Below, one piece after another: positions 51,271 to 62,350 of a stretch of 64,000 nt of DNA. The notes beneath the pieces were generated by a model. The model saw only the letters and a list, made by a program, of their open reading frames with translations. It was not told the origin of the DNA and ran no database searches. Made by a program: the position numbers and the translations under genes. Location of the stretch: the NCBI GenBank assembly GCA_949126835.1, contig OX421497.1, positions 4,147,024 to 4,211,023 on the forward strand, read 5' to 3'. Every line of letters begins with the position of its first letter. Position 1 is the first letter of the stretch. The stretch is from Anisus vortex (Eukaryota; Mollusca; Gastropoda; Planorbidae).

Positions 51271-53170
51271 TTACTTCCTTTATTTTAAGTTGCATTTTCT
51301 GTCTGTCTGTCTGTCTGCAATCGTGGTGCAAAAATTGGCTTTGAATTTTCGACCACTTCCCGTGGTTCGATCGAGCTGAAATTTGGACAGCAGATTTGTG
51401 GCGCCTAACAATACATCCTATCAAATTTTCAGTTAAAACGACTTAATAATACTACACTTATGACAATATTCATTTCTTAAAAGGAAAGTATAAGAAATAT
51501 TTTAATTTCGCGTTAAAAATGCCTGTGCAACTTTTTATAGTTTTTCGGCGCAAAGCTAGAAAAAAAAATTATGCGCTACGATTATTTTTAGAACAATTCA
51601 TACGGAGTAAGGAGATATTTTTAAGATTTGCAACACAGATATTTTTTCTGTACGTTTCATTTGCAGTAGTCAATCAATTATTTAATTACATGATGGTAAG
51701 CTTAGTTTGCAAATAAAGGGAGTATAATAAAAACTTCGTTTTTACGGTTTTCTTGTTACTTCCTATATTTTAAGTTGCATTTTCTGTCTGTCTGTCTGCA
51801 ATCGTCGTGCAAAACTTTGCTTCGATTTTTCGACCACTTCCCGTGGTCCAATCGAGCTGAAATTTGGACAGCAGAGTTGTGGCGCCTAACAATACATCCT
51901 ATCAAATTTTCAGTTAAAACAACTTAATAATACTACACTTATGACAATATTCATTTCTTAAAAGGAAAGTATAAGAAAATATTTTGATTTCGCGTTAAAA
52001 ATGCCTGTGAAACTTTTTATACTTTTTCGGCGCAAAGCTAGAAAAAAAAATTATGCGCTAAGATTATTTTTAGAACAATTCATACGGAGTAAGGATATAT
52101 TTTTACTCCCTTTATTTTAAGTTGCACAATGTCTGCAATCGTCGTGCAAAAATTGGCTTCGATTTTTCGACCACTTTCCGTGGTCCGATCGAGGTGAAAT
52201 TCGGACAGCAGATTTGTGGCGCCTAACAATACATCCTATCAAAATTTTCAGTTAAAACAACTTAATAATACTACACTTATGACAATATTCATTTCTTAAA
52301 AGGAAAGTATAAGAAAAAATTTGATTTCGCGTAAAAAAGGCCTGTGCAACTTTTTATACTTTTTCGGCGCAAAGCTAGAAAAAAAAATTATGCGCTAAGA
52401 TTATTTTTAGAACAATTCATACCGAGTAAGGAGATATTTTTGAGATTTGCGACACAGATATTTTTTAATTACATGATGGTAAACTTAGCTTGCAAATAAA
52501 GGGAGTATAATAAAAACTTCGTTTTTATGGTTTTCTTGTTGAGATTTGCGACACAGATATTTTTCTGTACGTTTCATTTGCAGTAGTCAATCAATTATTT
52601 AATTACATGATGGTTAACTTAGTTTGCAAATAAAGGGAGTATAATAAAAACTTTGTTTTTACGGTTTTCTTGTTTTCTTGTTACTTCCTTTATTTTAAGT
52701 TGCATTTTCTGTCTGTCTGTCTGTCTGTCTGCAATCGTGGTGCAAAAATTGGCTTCGATTTTTCGACCACTTCCCGTGGTCCGATCGAGCTGTAATTTGG
52801 ACAGCAGATTTGTGGCGCCTAACAATACATCCTATCAAATTTTCAGTTAAAACGACTTAATAATACGACACTTATGATAATATTCATTTCTTAAAAGGAA
52901 AGTATAAGAAATATTTTAATTTCGCGTTAAAATGCCTGTGCAACTTTTTATAGTTTTTCGCGCAAAGCTAGAAAAAAAAAAATTATGCGCTACGATTATT
53001 TTTAGAACAATTCATACGGAGTAAGGAGATATTTTTGAGATTTGCGACACAGATATTTTTCTGTACGTTTCATTTCCAGTAGTCAATCAATTATTTAATT
53101 ACATGATGGTAAACTTAGTTTGCAAATAAAGGGAGTATAATGAAAACTTCGTTTTTATGGTTTTCTTGTT
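51271..53170 (+). repeat. Head-to-tail array of the CTGT-microsatellite element, four units
   Basis: Units start near 51271, 51756, 52103 and 52681, each with CCTTTATTTTAAGTTGCA, a (CTGT)n of variable length (none in the third) and CGACCACTTCCCGTGGT. They then carry AACAATACATCCTATCAAA and GCGCAAAGCTAGAAAAAA, ending AAATAAAGGGAGTATAAT. The second and third units are shortened, and the third carries a duplicated tail. Short frames in it are non-coding. Confidence 0.88.
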
Positions 53171-53441
53171 TACTTTCAGCTTTTGGTTCAACTTAAACTT
53201 GTCAACAGATTTTATCGCACATGAAAACTGTTTTAAGCAAACAGAGAGGTCACTAACACTAACACTTGACCGTTCATTAATTGATACAAACTAATTAAAT
53301 TTAAAAAGTTTTTATGCTCATCTTCCTTAATGAAACATAAATATAAGTTATTCTAAAACAAAATAATTATTTGTATTATTAATTTCTTAAATATAAGAGA
53401 CTTTTTAATAGAACTTTTTTATGTAATTTATGTAATTATTA
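53171..53441. other. AT-rich spacer
   Basis: No feature recognised between the array and the next LINE copy. Confidence 0.35.
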
Positions 53442-53960
53442 ATGTTTAGGCCTATACTAGAATATTATGCAGCATCTGTATGGGACCCATTGACTAAAGA
53501 AAACATTAAAAAATTACAACAAATTCAAAAAAGAGCTGCAAGGCTCATAACTAGCGAATATTCCCAATTAACAAGAGTAACACCATTAGACAAATCACTA
53601 AACCTAGAAACACTAGAAGATAGAAGGACAAAGAATAAAGTAGTAATAATACATAAGGCATTAAATTATAATTTAGAAATACAACCCAATAATAAACTGT
53701 TGCAAAGCTCATATAAACATAAAGATAAAAACACTTTCCTTATCCTTTATGCGAGAACAAATGCTTACAAGTACTCTTTCTTCCCGAGTGGCATTCGGGC
53801 ATGGAATAGGTTGCCTGAACAAACCAGGAAAACCAGTAACTTAACATCATTTAAAACATTAATGAAAATGCAAGACTAGACTCGAACCACGGATGAGCGT
53901 AGGACGCAATAATCTTCTTTATAGAAGGAGCGTCTGTAATGTATAAGATAAGATAAGATA
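53442..53960 (+). mobile_element. LINE family 1, best 3' copy in the window (RT C-terminus, 145 codons)
   Basis: 53442-53879 is open: FRPILEYYAASVWDP, then IQKRAARLIT, LDKSLNLETLEDRR and SGIRAWNRLPEQTRKTSNL, the standard C-terminal domain of a jockey/CR1-type reverse transcriptase (clade not assigned). The 3' UTR has GGATGAGCGTAGGACGCAAT and ends in four AAGAT units (53947-53962). It is 5' truncated. Confidence 0.9.
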
Positions 53961-54580
53961 AACTCCTTAAATGGACACAATTATATTATTAATGCAGGAA
54001 TTGTTTATTTACAACTGTTTAACATAAATTATATTAATCCTCTAATATTAAAATCTTATAATCTTATGTTGAATTTATATAAAGAAATAATAATTAGTCA
54101 GTAATATATGCTATTGAATTGACCTCTACTACAAAACATAACTTGTTTGGCATCAATATTGAATTAAATATAAAAACGGTTTTTTAATTAAAGGGAGGCT
54201 ATTAACCCGTTTAATTTGAGCTAATATTTTTAATTTCTAATGTATCTTTTTTTTTCTTTTATAATAGAATAAATTTATAACTTTAAAAAAATTAAAAACG
54301 AATAAAAATAATTTGAAAATTATATAAATATTTTATGACTAAAGAATTTATATGTATATTTTCAAACATTACATTAACTACCGAGTTTGTACAATTACTT
54401 TGTGTCTATACCACTTAACGATAATCGTAGCGATATACATTCTCATATAATATTATGTGTAAAACACTTAAAAGGACTTCTCAGTTTAACTGAGATCAAA
54501 ATATAATTAATATTAGCGGTGTTAGATTCTCATCTTGTCTATCTAATGATAATGTTTAGACAATAATTATAAGGAAGAGG

Positions 54581-54610
54581 CTAGATACCCCAAAAATTTG
54601 GGGTATCTAG
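54581..54610. repeat. 11-bp-stem hairpin CTAGATACCCC / GGGGTATCTAG
   Basis: Perfect arms around AAAAATTT. A third copy of the arm with the same loop (CCTAGATACCCCAAAAATTT) follows at 54618. Confidence 0.88.
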
Positions 54611-54885
54611 CTGGCGGCCTAGATACCCCAAAAATTTTCAGTGGGAATTTCTTAGACCCGACACCGAAAAGGGGCCAAATAGCACGAAATGAATTTAAAA
54701 AAAAGTTATTCTTACCGTATTTCATATGAAATAACAAAAAGACACAAAATCCTATTGTACTTTCTTCCTACTTGTTGAGACCACCTCGTCTATTGAGCTA
54801 GCGTGCCATGTGCTTTTCTAGAATACTACTTCCTGTCCCAATATATGGCCAGGTTGGCTATGTATAGCTATGCCTATGCTGTAAC

Positions 54886-54982
54886 CTAACCGATAGTAAT
54901 GATTAACAAATACTTAGAAAGCTTAGAAACTAACCGATACTAATGATTAACAAATACTTAGAAAGCTTAGAAACTAACCGAT
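54886..54982. repeat. ~48-bp two-copy tandem repeat
   Basis: CTAACCGATA(G/C)TAATG followed by ATTAACAAATACTTAGAAAG and CTTAGAAA occurs twice, then CTAACCGATA again. CTAACCGATACTAAT also occurs inside the fold-back element at 1771-1785. Confidence 0.85.
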
Positions 54983-55356
54983 AATGGCTAAAAATTCTGG
55001 TCCGAGAAGCGTGATGTCAAGCGCAGTAGTTTGACAAAAGGTTGCCGACCGCTGTAGTATACAGTATCGCCCCCCCCCCCCCTCAAAAAGTTCCAGAGAT
55101 TAAGCTTCGACTTCCGAGAAAGGGATTGAAAACCCAAACATCTTTTTCCTAAGTCAAGCTGGAGGTTTTCGCAAATAATAGTAGTTGTTTTTTTCAGTTT
55201 AGTGAAATACATTTGGAACTACATTGCTCCTCCAAACTTAATCATCTTTTTCTTTCTTCTTCATATTATTGTGGAGATCCCGTTAGGACCGAGAAAAAAG
55301 TCCACAATTTAGCGACATATAAATAATTGTAAAACATCTCTAACAAGAAATTTTGT

Positions 55357-55708
55357 CAGCAATAGATTGGACATGTGTGCCCCAGTGGAGGTTTTCAGCA
55401 ATAGATTGGACATGTGTGCCCCAGTGAAGGTTTTCAGCAATAGATTGGACATGTGTGCCCCAGTGGAGGTTTTCAGCAATAGATTGGACATGTGTGCCCC
55501 AGTGGAGGTTTTCAGCAATTAATTGGACATGTGTGCCCCAGTGGAGGTTTTCAGCAATAGATTGGACATGTGTACCCCAGTGGAGGTTTTCAGCAATAGA
55601 TTTTTACATGTGTGCCCCAGTGGAGGTTTTCAGCAATAGATTGGACATGTGTGCCCCAGTGGAGGTTTTCAGCAATAGATTGGACATGTGTGCCCCAGTG
55701 GAGGTTTT
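55357..55708. repeat. 39-bp minisatellite, nine units
   Basis: Unit CAGCAATAGATTGGACATG + TGTGCCCCAGTGGAGGTTTT, few variants (one GTGAAGG, one TTTTTACATG, one AATTAATTGG). Because 39 is divisible by three it keeps several frames open on both strands; these are not genes. Confidence 0.96.
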
Positions 55709-57250
55709 CTGTGATATTATCTCCAAGGTACTTAGCATCTGATACCCTCTTAAGTCTTACAAAGACAGACAGAAATATCATATACAATTTCGGTTGACAA
55801 TATGAAAAAGAAATTTCATATAAAGAATTTGAGACTTTACAAAAAGTCAGGCTGTCACAATGATAAAAATGAAAATAATTAGGATTTGGAAACGGGTGAA
55901 TATTTAATAACTAATGATACAAGGAATATACATTCATTTTTGTGAAAGCCAATATCAACATAATAAACTATTTTGTATAAAAATATAAATCTCATGTTAA
56001 TGTCATATTAACTTCATTTTAATGATGTATAAATTATTTTTTCTTTGAACAAATGTGACATTCTTGTACATAAATTTTTCCATAAAATCTATATCTAGAT
56101 TTTATTTTTGTAAGGGGGAGGATATGTGGATATTACCTTTCACTAAAATTATAATTGGATAAGTCATTTGATTGATTTTGTATTTATATTTAAATGTTTC
56201 ATTTAATCGCAATGTATTGTTTGATATTCATAGTCGGTTGTTTCCAGTTGGTAATAAAATATATGTCAGTGACCGGTATATCTTATGATATACCGGCATG
56301 CAATAGTATCGTCTGCAAGCTAAGTTAAGTTTAGCTTCCGCCTAAGATGATATGGCGTTGTATATATATTTGCTCAAGTAAATGAAGTTGAAATATTAAG
56401 AAGTTATTATATTATAAATTTGGATGTGCATTCCTAAATCATCAAATAATATGTCTGTTCATATCTGCGTTTATATTGTTTAATAAAGTTGAATTGAAGT
56501 AAGTGGAACAAATTTTGTTACTTCGTCATTACAAGTTTATGAACTGTGACTGTTATCAAACTCAAGTTGTGAGCTTGACTGGATAATAATAAATTATAAT
56601 AAAACTGAAGATAAATGTTTAGTTGCCCATAGGATATCACGCTACCATAATAATAATATAATATGGGCACTAGCACCAGGTCTCCAACTTTTTGAGGTCG
56701 TCCTGTAGATATAATGCATCATTGGGCTCTCGGTGTGAGAATACAGGATGGTATCATCTGCAAAAAAATTACTAGATCTACATTACATTTTTAATCTTAT
56801 TTAATTATATTTTTTTTATAGAAATAACAAACATATTTTAGATTGTACCTGAATTACAGCTCGAATGTAACGAAAGATATTGGTCCATGTCAATTAGGGA
56901 TAAAATAATAAAACAGGCATAGGCCTATGCAATACTTCTGCTTTTTGTTTCTTTTTTTCTCATGTGTAATGTTGGAAGATTTAGACAAGAAGTTCAATAC
57001 TTGAGATGAACTGTGCAGTGGTTGTGAATTGCTCTAGTCCACAAGATAGTTCGGTATAGAAGGAAGTTTTCTGGGGGGGGGGGGGGGCATATGACTGAAC
57101 GGGCGTAGTGGTACGGAAAGGGGGGGGGGCAGATTTGAAGGATATGTTCTGTATTTTCGAGGAGCTAATCATGCAGGGGCACATTTCACTTGTTGCAATT
57201 AGTAGTTCCCGGAACATTGTGGCTTTTGCAAATCTCCTATTTAAAAAATT
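55709..57250. other. Intergenic, no gene seen
   Basis: AT-rich; a 10-bp-stem hairpin at 56273-56296 and a 15-base G run near 57075. Nothing else recognised. Confidence 0.4.
56273..56296. repeat. 10-bp perfect hairpin
   Basis: CCGGTATATC, loop TTAT, GATATACCGG. Confidence 0.8.
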
Positions 57251-57254
57251 AATA

Positions 57255-57341
57255 AAAATGCAAGACTAGACTCGGACCACGGATGAGCGTAGGTCGCAAT
57301 AATCTTCTTTATAGGCATAGAAGGAGCGTCTGTAATAGTGC
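57255..57341 (+). mobile_element. LINE family 1, 3' tail
   Basis: AATGCAAGACTAGACTCGG, GGATGAGCGTAGGTCGCAAT and GGAGCGTCTGTAATAG. It directly abuts the next LINE fragment. Confidence 0.78.
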
Positions 57342-57792
57342 ATTTTTAATAACGAGTTTCCGTCCTATCTCAAAGAACACTTCGTTCTGCCAACTCATCG
57401 CTTCTGGAAGTACTGGAAGAGCCCCGTTTCTCCCTGACTACCGTTGGCCTTAGAGCCTTCTCAGTATCCGGTTCGAAGGTGTGGAATCTACTTCCCATTC
57501 AACTCAGGCAAACAAGCTCCATTGATTCCTTCAAAAAGAACTTAAAAACTCATTATTTCAATATTTTTCTCAGTTAACATGCTTTTGAGCCCCACTGTCT
57601 TACTTATATGTTAGGTCGGTTATTTTGTTTTGGTTGTTTGATTTGTTCCATGTTTGTTAAGTTTTGAATCATCATTTAGTTTCTTATCTCTAAGCCTATA
57701 GATTGTATACCTGTTCTTGGTTGTATGTTAAATGCGCTCTGAGCTTGCATTATGCTTGTTGGCAGCGCTATACAAATGTCATTATTATTATT
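57342..57792 (+). mobile_element. LINE family 4, 3' end
   Basis: A decayed frame resembling NNEFPSYLK...FVLPTHRF and SFKKNLKTHYFNIFL, then a 3' UTR with GCGCTCTGAGCTTGCATTAT and TTGGCAGCGCTATACAAATG and an (ATT)n tail. Same family as 41926-42555. Confidence 0.85.
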
Positions 57793-58245
57793 TATTAATA
57801 TATTATCAGATAAGATGACATTCATAAGAAATCTCATTCCTAGGCGCAGCGTTCAGAAAGTTCCCGTGGAGATGCCAAATGCCAATCTCATGCAATGTGG
57901 CGTTTCTGTTGTCAGGTTTGACGATTTAGAAGATTTAAAGCCATATCTGGCTTTTTGTTTTGTTGTTTTAAAATGAAATCTTTTAGCATGCTTAGCCCCA
58001 TAGTTTGTACAAGGTCTTGTCGCTTGTTGTCAATTTTGTTTTGAACGGACAACAGTAGGATGTGTTGGGCAGAACGGCTTTGGTAAAGTGGAAATATTTG
58101 ATTCCCATTAGCATTTCTCAATGTTTACACACAGTCTCTTTAAATTAGTTGTTTGTTTTTTTCAAAGTAAGACACACACACACAAATCTTTGTGCCAACA
58201 GCAGTTGCAATATAAAGAATAAAGAAGTTTAAAATTGTTCATGAA
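57793..58245. other. Spacer, no gene seen
   Basis: Two opposing short frames without motifs; no feature supported. Confidence 0.35.
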
Positions 58246-58485
58246 GGGGCACAGTGACCGCGCTGGCGTACCGAAGGTTCTGGAATCCTGGTGAAAACTA
58301 GGATTTGGTCCTCCGGGACTTGGAGGCTGTCCCTGATGGATTGTACCTGACATTAATTGGGGGTAGAGTGAAGACGGCCGGGCCTTGTTGTTGGCCATAC
58401 AATCCCCTGTTACGCAGTGGCCACGGAAACGGATAAACGCTGCTTCACCAGACCTTTGATCAATTTGGTCCGACGGATTTTAAAG
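58246..58485 (+). repeat. tRNA-derived SINE, family A, degraded head
   Basis: CAGTGACCGCGCTGGCGTACC, a B box shortened by deletion (GGTTCTGGAATCC), body GAGGCTGTCCCTGATGG, CGCTGCTTCACC, and GATCAATTTGGTCCG. Confidence 0.8.
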
Positions 58486-59036
58486 AAAAAAATTATTTGT
58501 ATGTAAGATTTTGTTCGGCTGTGTGTGTGTTTTGTTTGTTTGCATTTTTTGTTTTGTTTGTTTGTACATTCGTAAAGGGTGCTTTTTTGGGGCGTATGCA
58601 ACTTACGTTTCTTGCACAAAAAAAGGCGCCTGCTGTAAAGTTGCAGGAAATATTAATGGAAGAAAATAGAGCTATTGTAAACACGTTACTTTCACATAAA
58701 CTCTCTCTCTCTCTCGCTTTCTCTCTATCTCTCATCGCTCTCTGTCTCTCTCTCCCATTCTCAGAACACCCCCCCCCCCCCAATGTAGGTAGTCTACCCC
58801 CTCCACCCCGCGGTCGTCTCTCCATTTCCAGCCCTCCCTCCCCCCCACCCACACAACTGTACCCGGCCAGACACGGGTGTGTGTTTACAGTGCAGGGCGC
58901 TGGTCCGTAAAGGACGGGCGATTGTGGAGGGGATGTGGTGATGGGTGGGAGGGCGCTGGAGGGGGGGAAGAGATTGACTAGGCGTGAAGGGTAAACATCA
59001 AAGTGAAAGAAAAAAAAAACAACTGAGGTGAAAACC

Positions 59037-59097
<61 letters not shown>

Positions 59098-60535
59098 GAT
59101 GAGAGGGGAGTGTGGTGGTAAGGACGTCGAGACGGAAGGGGGTAGCGGGATTAGGGTGGGGGGGGGTCGGGACGGGTAGGGCACGGAATCATTGATCCAG
59201 GTCTCAATGACCTCTGTGACATTGCCAGGTAACAAACCTTCCACCAGTTATGCTGGTTGGTTTTTTCTCTTTGCGTTTTCCCCTTTGACACCTGGTTGAC
59301 TTTGGGTATTTGGCCCCCCTCTCCCCCCCCGCCACCCCATCTCTAGGTCGTCCACCAACGTCTGCTTCGCTACGCCACCACTCCCCCTTTCACCCCACCA
59401 TCCCACCCCTTTAATTTATCACACCCATCTTGCTGAAATATTCTATTATTAAGATGCTTAATATTCTTAAATAACAAAAAAAAAATTTTTCTATATATAT
59501 ATAAATATTTTAGCCTTAAAAGGAGGGGGGGGGGGTGACTCCTCCACAAAATCTCCCCCTCCCCTCCCCTCCACAAATAAAAAGAGACTTACACAACTAG
59601 TTAGGGCAATATATTATTAAATGCTTTGCTGGAAAAAAAAGGGGGGGGGGTGCCGGGGTGACAAATAAGGCTTTGCATGTATTGTGCATGACATATTACA
59701 TGAGTGAATGGGTTATACGTTTTTTAGTGTTTTTCTTAACTTTACAAACACACACAAACAAACAAAAGTCCTGAAGGGCGCTTGAAGGACAATGTATTTT
59801 TTCTTCTTTTCTATCATTTTCAGAAAGAACAAAAAATAATAAAAAGAACATCGAAATAAGTAAAAGCATAGCTTGAAATTTTTGTCGGTCTGTTTCTTTG
59901 AAGAGAACGATTAGATTGGTATGTTTATTTCTTTCCTCTATGGGATTAGAGATAATTATGAATGCCTTAGGCTGTGTACGGCTTGCTACTAGAGTTCGCA
60001 GCTCCTTGACCCAATGTCATTCAGAAACAAAAAACGGGTTGAGGCGAGACTGTTTGACTTTCACTTGCAGAATGCTTTGCTAGAAAAAGACGGCGGGGGG
60101 GGGGGGGGGGAAGGGAGGGGGTTGACCAACTTTGACAAAAAACAACAACAACAAAACGAGGAAGAAACATGGCAGACGTTCAGGTCTTGACCTTGTCGCT
60201 GACAAGGGGCTTCCGGTCAATTGGGGATAGGTCAGGATGAGCGGCCTGTGCGTTAATTGTAATCAGGTCCGGCTCTAGGGCTTTAGAAGCCTTTGTGCCT
60301 TTCACTTTACTTACTCAAGACCCTTCCTATTAGTTCTGTCTGGGACTTTACCATTGTCCGTTCTTGGAATTATCCAAGATGGCGTCAAATAGATCTGCTT
60401 CCGGTTTGTCCATGCGGGGTCCACACTAAAAACCTTTCACTTCTGTAGAGACATTCCTACCCAGCAAGAGATGAGGCCACCATTTATAATTTGTTTTCCA
60501 TGGCTGTGTTTAATTAGTTTTTTTTTTTTGTTATA
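58486..60535. other. Intergenic, rich in homopurine/homopyrimidine tracts
   Basis: (CT)n at 58700-58760, C15 at 58769-58783, (GA)n at 59038-59096, and G runs at 59524-59534, 59641-59650 and 60094-60110. Frames here follow these tracts. A CAAGATGGCGTC word lies near 60378. No gene is supported. Confidence 0.5.
59038..59096. repeat. (GA)n microsatellite
   Basis: About 28 GA units with two AA interruptions. Confidence 0.93.
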
Positions 60536-60539
60536 GTAT

Positions 60540-60775
60540 ATCTCTCGTGCGAAGCTAGTGTCCGCTGGCCAACGTGCATTACGCGGCCCTCCCACTACAG
60601 CTTCGCCAGAGCCCTAGCTTCGACACCTTCAGGAGCCGGCTGAAGACTTACCTATTTCAGTAGCAGTATCCACCTGTACATATATACATTTTCGTCTGTT
60701 CTTCGTTGTTTGTACTCTGTAACTGTTGTCAGCGCATATAACTGTCTTCAACGGGACATGCGCTTTTTACTAATT
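60540..60775 (+). mobile_element. LINE 3' fragment with frameshift (LINE family 6)
   Basis: TACAGCTTCGCCAGAGCCCT leads, after a frame change, into FDTFRSRLKTYLFQ and a stop, a common non-LTR RT ending. The 3' UTR includes GTTGTCAGCGCATATAACTG and GGGACATGCGCTTTTTAC. Confidence 0.65.
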
Positions 60776-60785
60776 AATATTAATT

Positions 60786-60930
60786 TTTACTCCCTTTATT
60801 TTAAGTTGCGATTTCTGTCTGTCTGTCTGTCCGGATGGTTGCAATCTTGATAGCAAGACTTTGATTCGATTTTTCGACCACTTTCCGTGGTCCAATCGAG
60901 CTTAGTTTGCAAATAAAGGTTTTCTTGTTA
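60786..60930 (+). mobile_element. CTGT-microsatellite element, internally deleted copy
   Basis: ACTCCCTTTATTTTAAGTTG, (CTGT)4, CGACCACTTTCCGTGGTCC, then a direct jump to CTTAGTTTGCAAATAAAGG and TTTTCTTG. About 380 bp of the middle are missing. Confidence 0.8.
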
Positions 60931-60984
60931 TTATTTGTGTTTATTATTTATATTTTAAATTACGTATATACATGGATGACTTAT

Positions 60985-61345
60985 TTCCTTGCAATCCTAA
61001 TGGAACAATGGACCTCAGCGAAAAGTACCTAACGCACTCGGTTCTGGGCGGATTTCTTCCGTTCACCCCGAATCATGCCGCACTGTTTCATTTGTTCCTC
61101 GCACGATCTTCTTCACGTTGTCCTAGGCCAGACAGCTTTTCTTTGACCCTGTGGGTTCCATTGGATTTCTTCAGCTGGCTTTCTGAGAGAATGGCCAATC
61201 TATCTTTATTTCCGTCGAGCTATCTGTTGGCTGATGGGGTTCTGGTTTTTGTCATCTGCCACAAGTCTTCATTTTTTTTTATCTTGTTCATGCGGTTTAT
61301 CTTAAGTATCTTCCTAAAGCAGCTAAGATGTTGTTGGCGTTAATT
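60985..61345 (-). mobile_element. Highly decayed LINE C-terminus (LINE family 3)
   Basis: The minus strand read across frames gives NKIKKNEDLWQ, then EEIQWNPQGQRK, RRSCEEQMKQCG and KKSAQNRVR, the order of the family seen at 8440-8842. Several frameshifts and stops are present. The 123-codon plus-strand frame is its antisense shadow. Confidence 0.7.
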
Positions 61346-61544
61346 CTACGAACCCGGGTAAAATAAAAAGTGTCTTCTAGTCTAAAAAATTTCATCAGCA
61401 ACTATTAAGAATTACATGATTAAAGCAGAAGATGATGTAGGCTAACCAAGAGGCCTGGACACACACTCAAATATAAAACCAAAAAATGTTTTCAACCAAA
61501 AGAGAACAAAAAAATTCCAATGCAAGGAAGGGGAATAATAATAA

Positions 61545-62100
61545 TTCTATTTGTCTTGCGCTGCCAACAAACGCAATGTAATCTCAGAGCGCAATTAACC
61601 CTTACAGTCCCAGGCGCATATATAGCGGAACTGAAGGCAGCATAGATAGAAGTAGGTCGGTACGGGAAGGGTTAACATTGAGCAACAAAGAACTAAGATA
61701 TAATTCTCTTGGCTAACAAAATATGAAGCTAATTAATAATCTTAAAATTTTACAAACTTAGGACATAGCAAATAAATAAATGTAGGATTAACCGACTTCA
61801 TATACAAGTAGAACAGTAAGGGTATAAAAATGTTTAACGAAGGTAAATATTAAAATAATGTGTTTTCAAGTTATTTTTAAAAGTGACAATAAAACGTGTT
61901 CGCCTGAGTTGGATTGGAAGTAGATTCCATAATTTTGGCCCAGATATTGAGAAGCCTACCAGGCCAACGGTCGTCAGAGAGAAACGGGGCACCTCCATAA
62001 ACAATGAGTCTGCAGAAAGGAAGTGTTCTTTGTGGAACATATTTCTTGATAGGTTTCTTGAGATAAGACGGCCTCGTGGATCTGTCAGTGAATCAGAATT
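61545..62100 (-). mobile_element. LINE family 4, 3' part
   Basis: The minus-strand frame 61834-62040 ends NLLPIQLRRT...FKNNLKTHYFNIYLR. The 3' UTR carries the GCGCTCTGAGATTACATTGC block and the element ends in (ATT)n near 61540. A 73-bp TTAA element interrupts the 3' UTR. Confidence 0.87.
61599..61671 (+). mobile_element. 73-bp TTAA-flanked micro-element, copy 4, inside a LINE
   Basis: Exactly 73 bp between TTAA (61595-61598) and TTAA (61672-61675). The sister LINE at 41926-42555 reads CAGAGCGCGTTTAACATAC at the same place with a single TTAA, an empty site. Confidence 0.92.
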
Positions 62101-62126
62101 CTACTAAACATCCCTAAAATCACAAC

Positions 62127-62350
62127 ATAGCGCGTGCCGAAGGTCCTGGGTTCGAATCCTGGTGACGGCTAGAATTTTTTTTCTCGGGTCTGATGGATAC
62201 CTGACTTCAGTTGGGGTAAAGTAAAGGCGGCTGGATATTGTGCTGGGCACATAATCCCCTACAGTGCCTTGGCCACATAAACTGGTGAAAGCTGCTTCAC
62301 CGGCCCCGTGGGTCAATTTGGTCCAACTGGATACTTTACGTATTGGATCA
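62127..62350 (+). repeat. tRNA-derived SINE, family A, 5' truncated
   Basis: TAGCGCGTGCCGAAGGTCC, B box GGTTCGAATCC (62149-62159), body AAGGCGGCTGGATATTGTGC, GCTGCTTCACCGGCCC, and GGTCAATTTGGTCC. It directly follows a LINE. Confidence 0.82.

Larger units (their letters stand above)
53961..55356. other. Intergenic AT-rich sequence with a hairpin and a short duplication
   Basis: No gene is seen. A hairpin at 54581-54610 and a two-copy repeat at 54886-54982 are listed separately. A 13-base C run lies at about 55070. Confidence 0.4.

Noticed and set aside
55309..55797. Repeat-protein frames on both strands
   Set aside because: By-products of a 39-bp minisatellite whose period is divisible by three.
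60972..61343. 123-codon plus-strand hydrophobic frame
   Set aside because: Antisense of a decayed LINE C-terminus on the minus strand.
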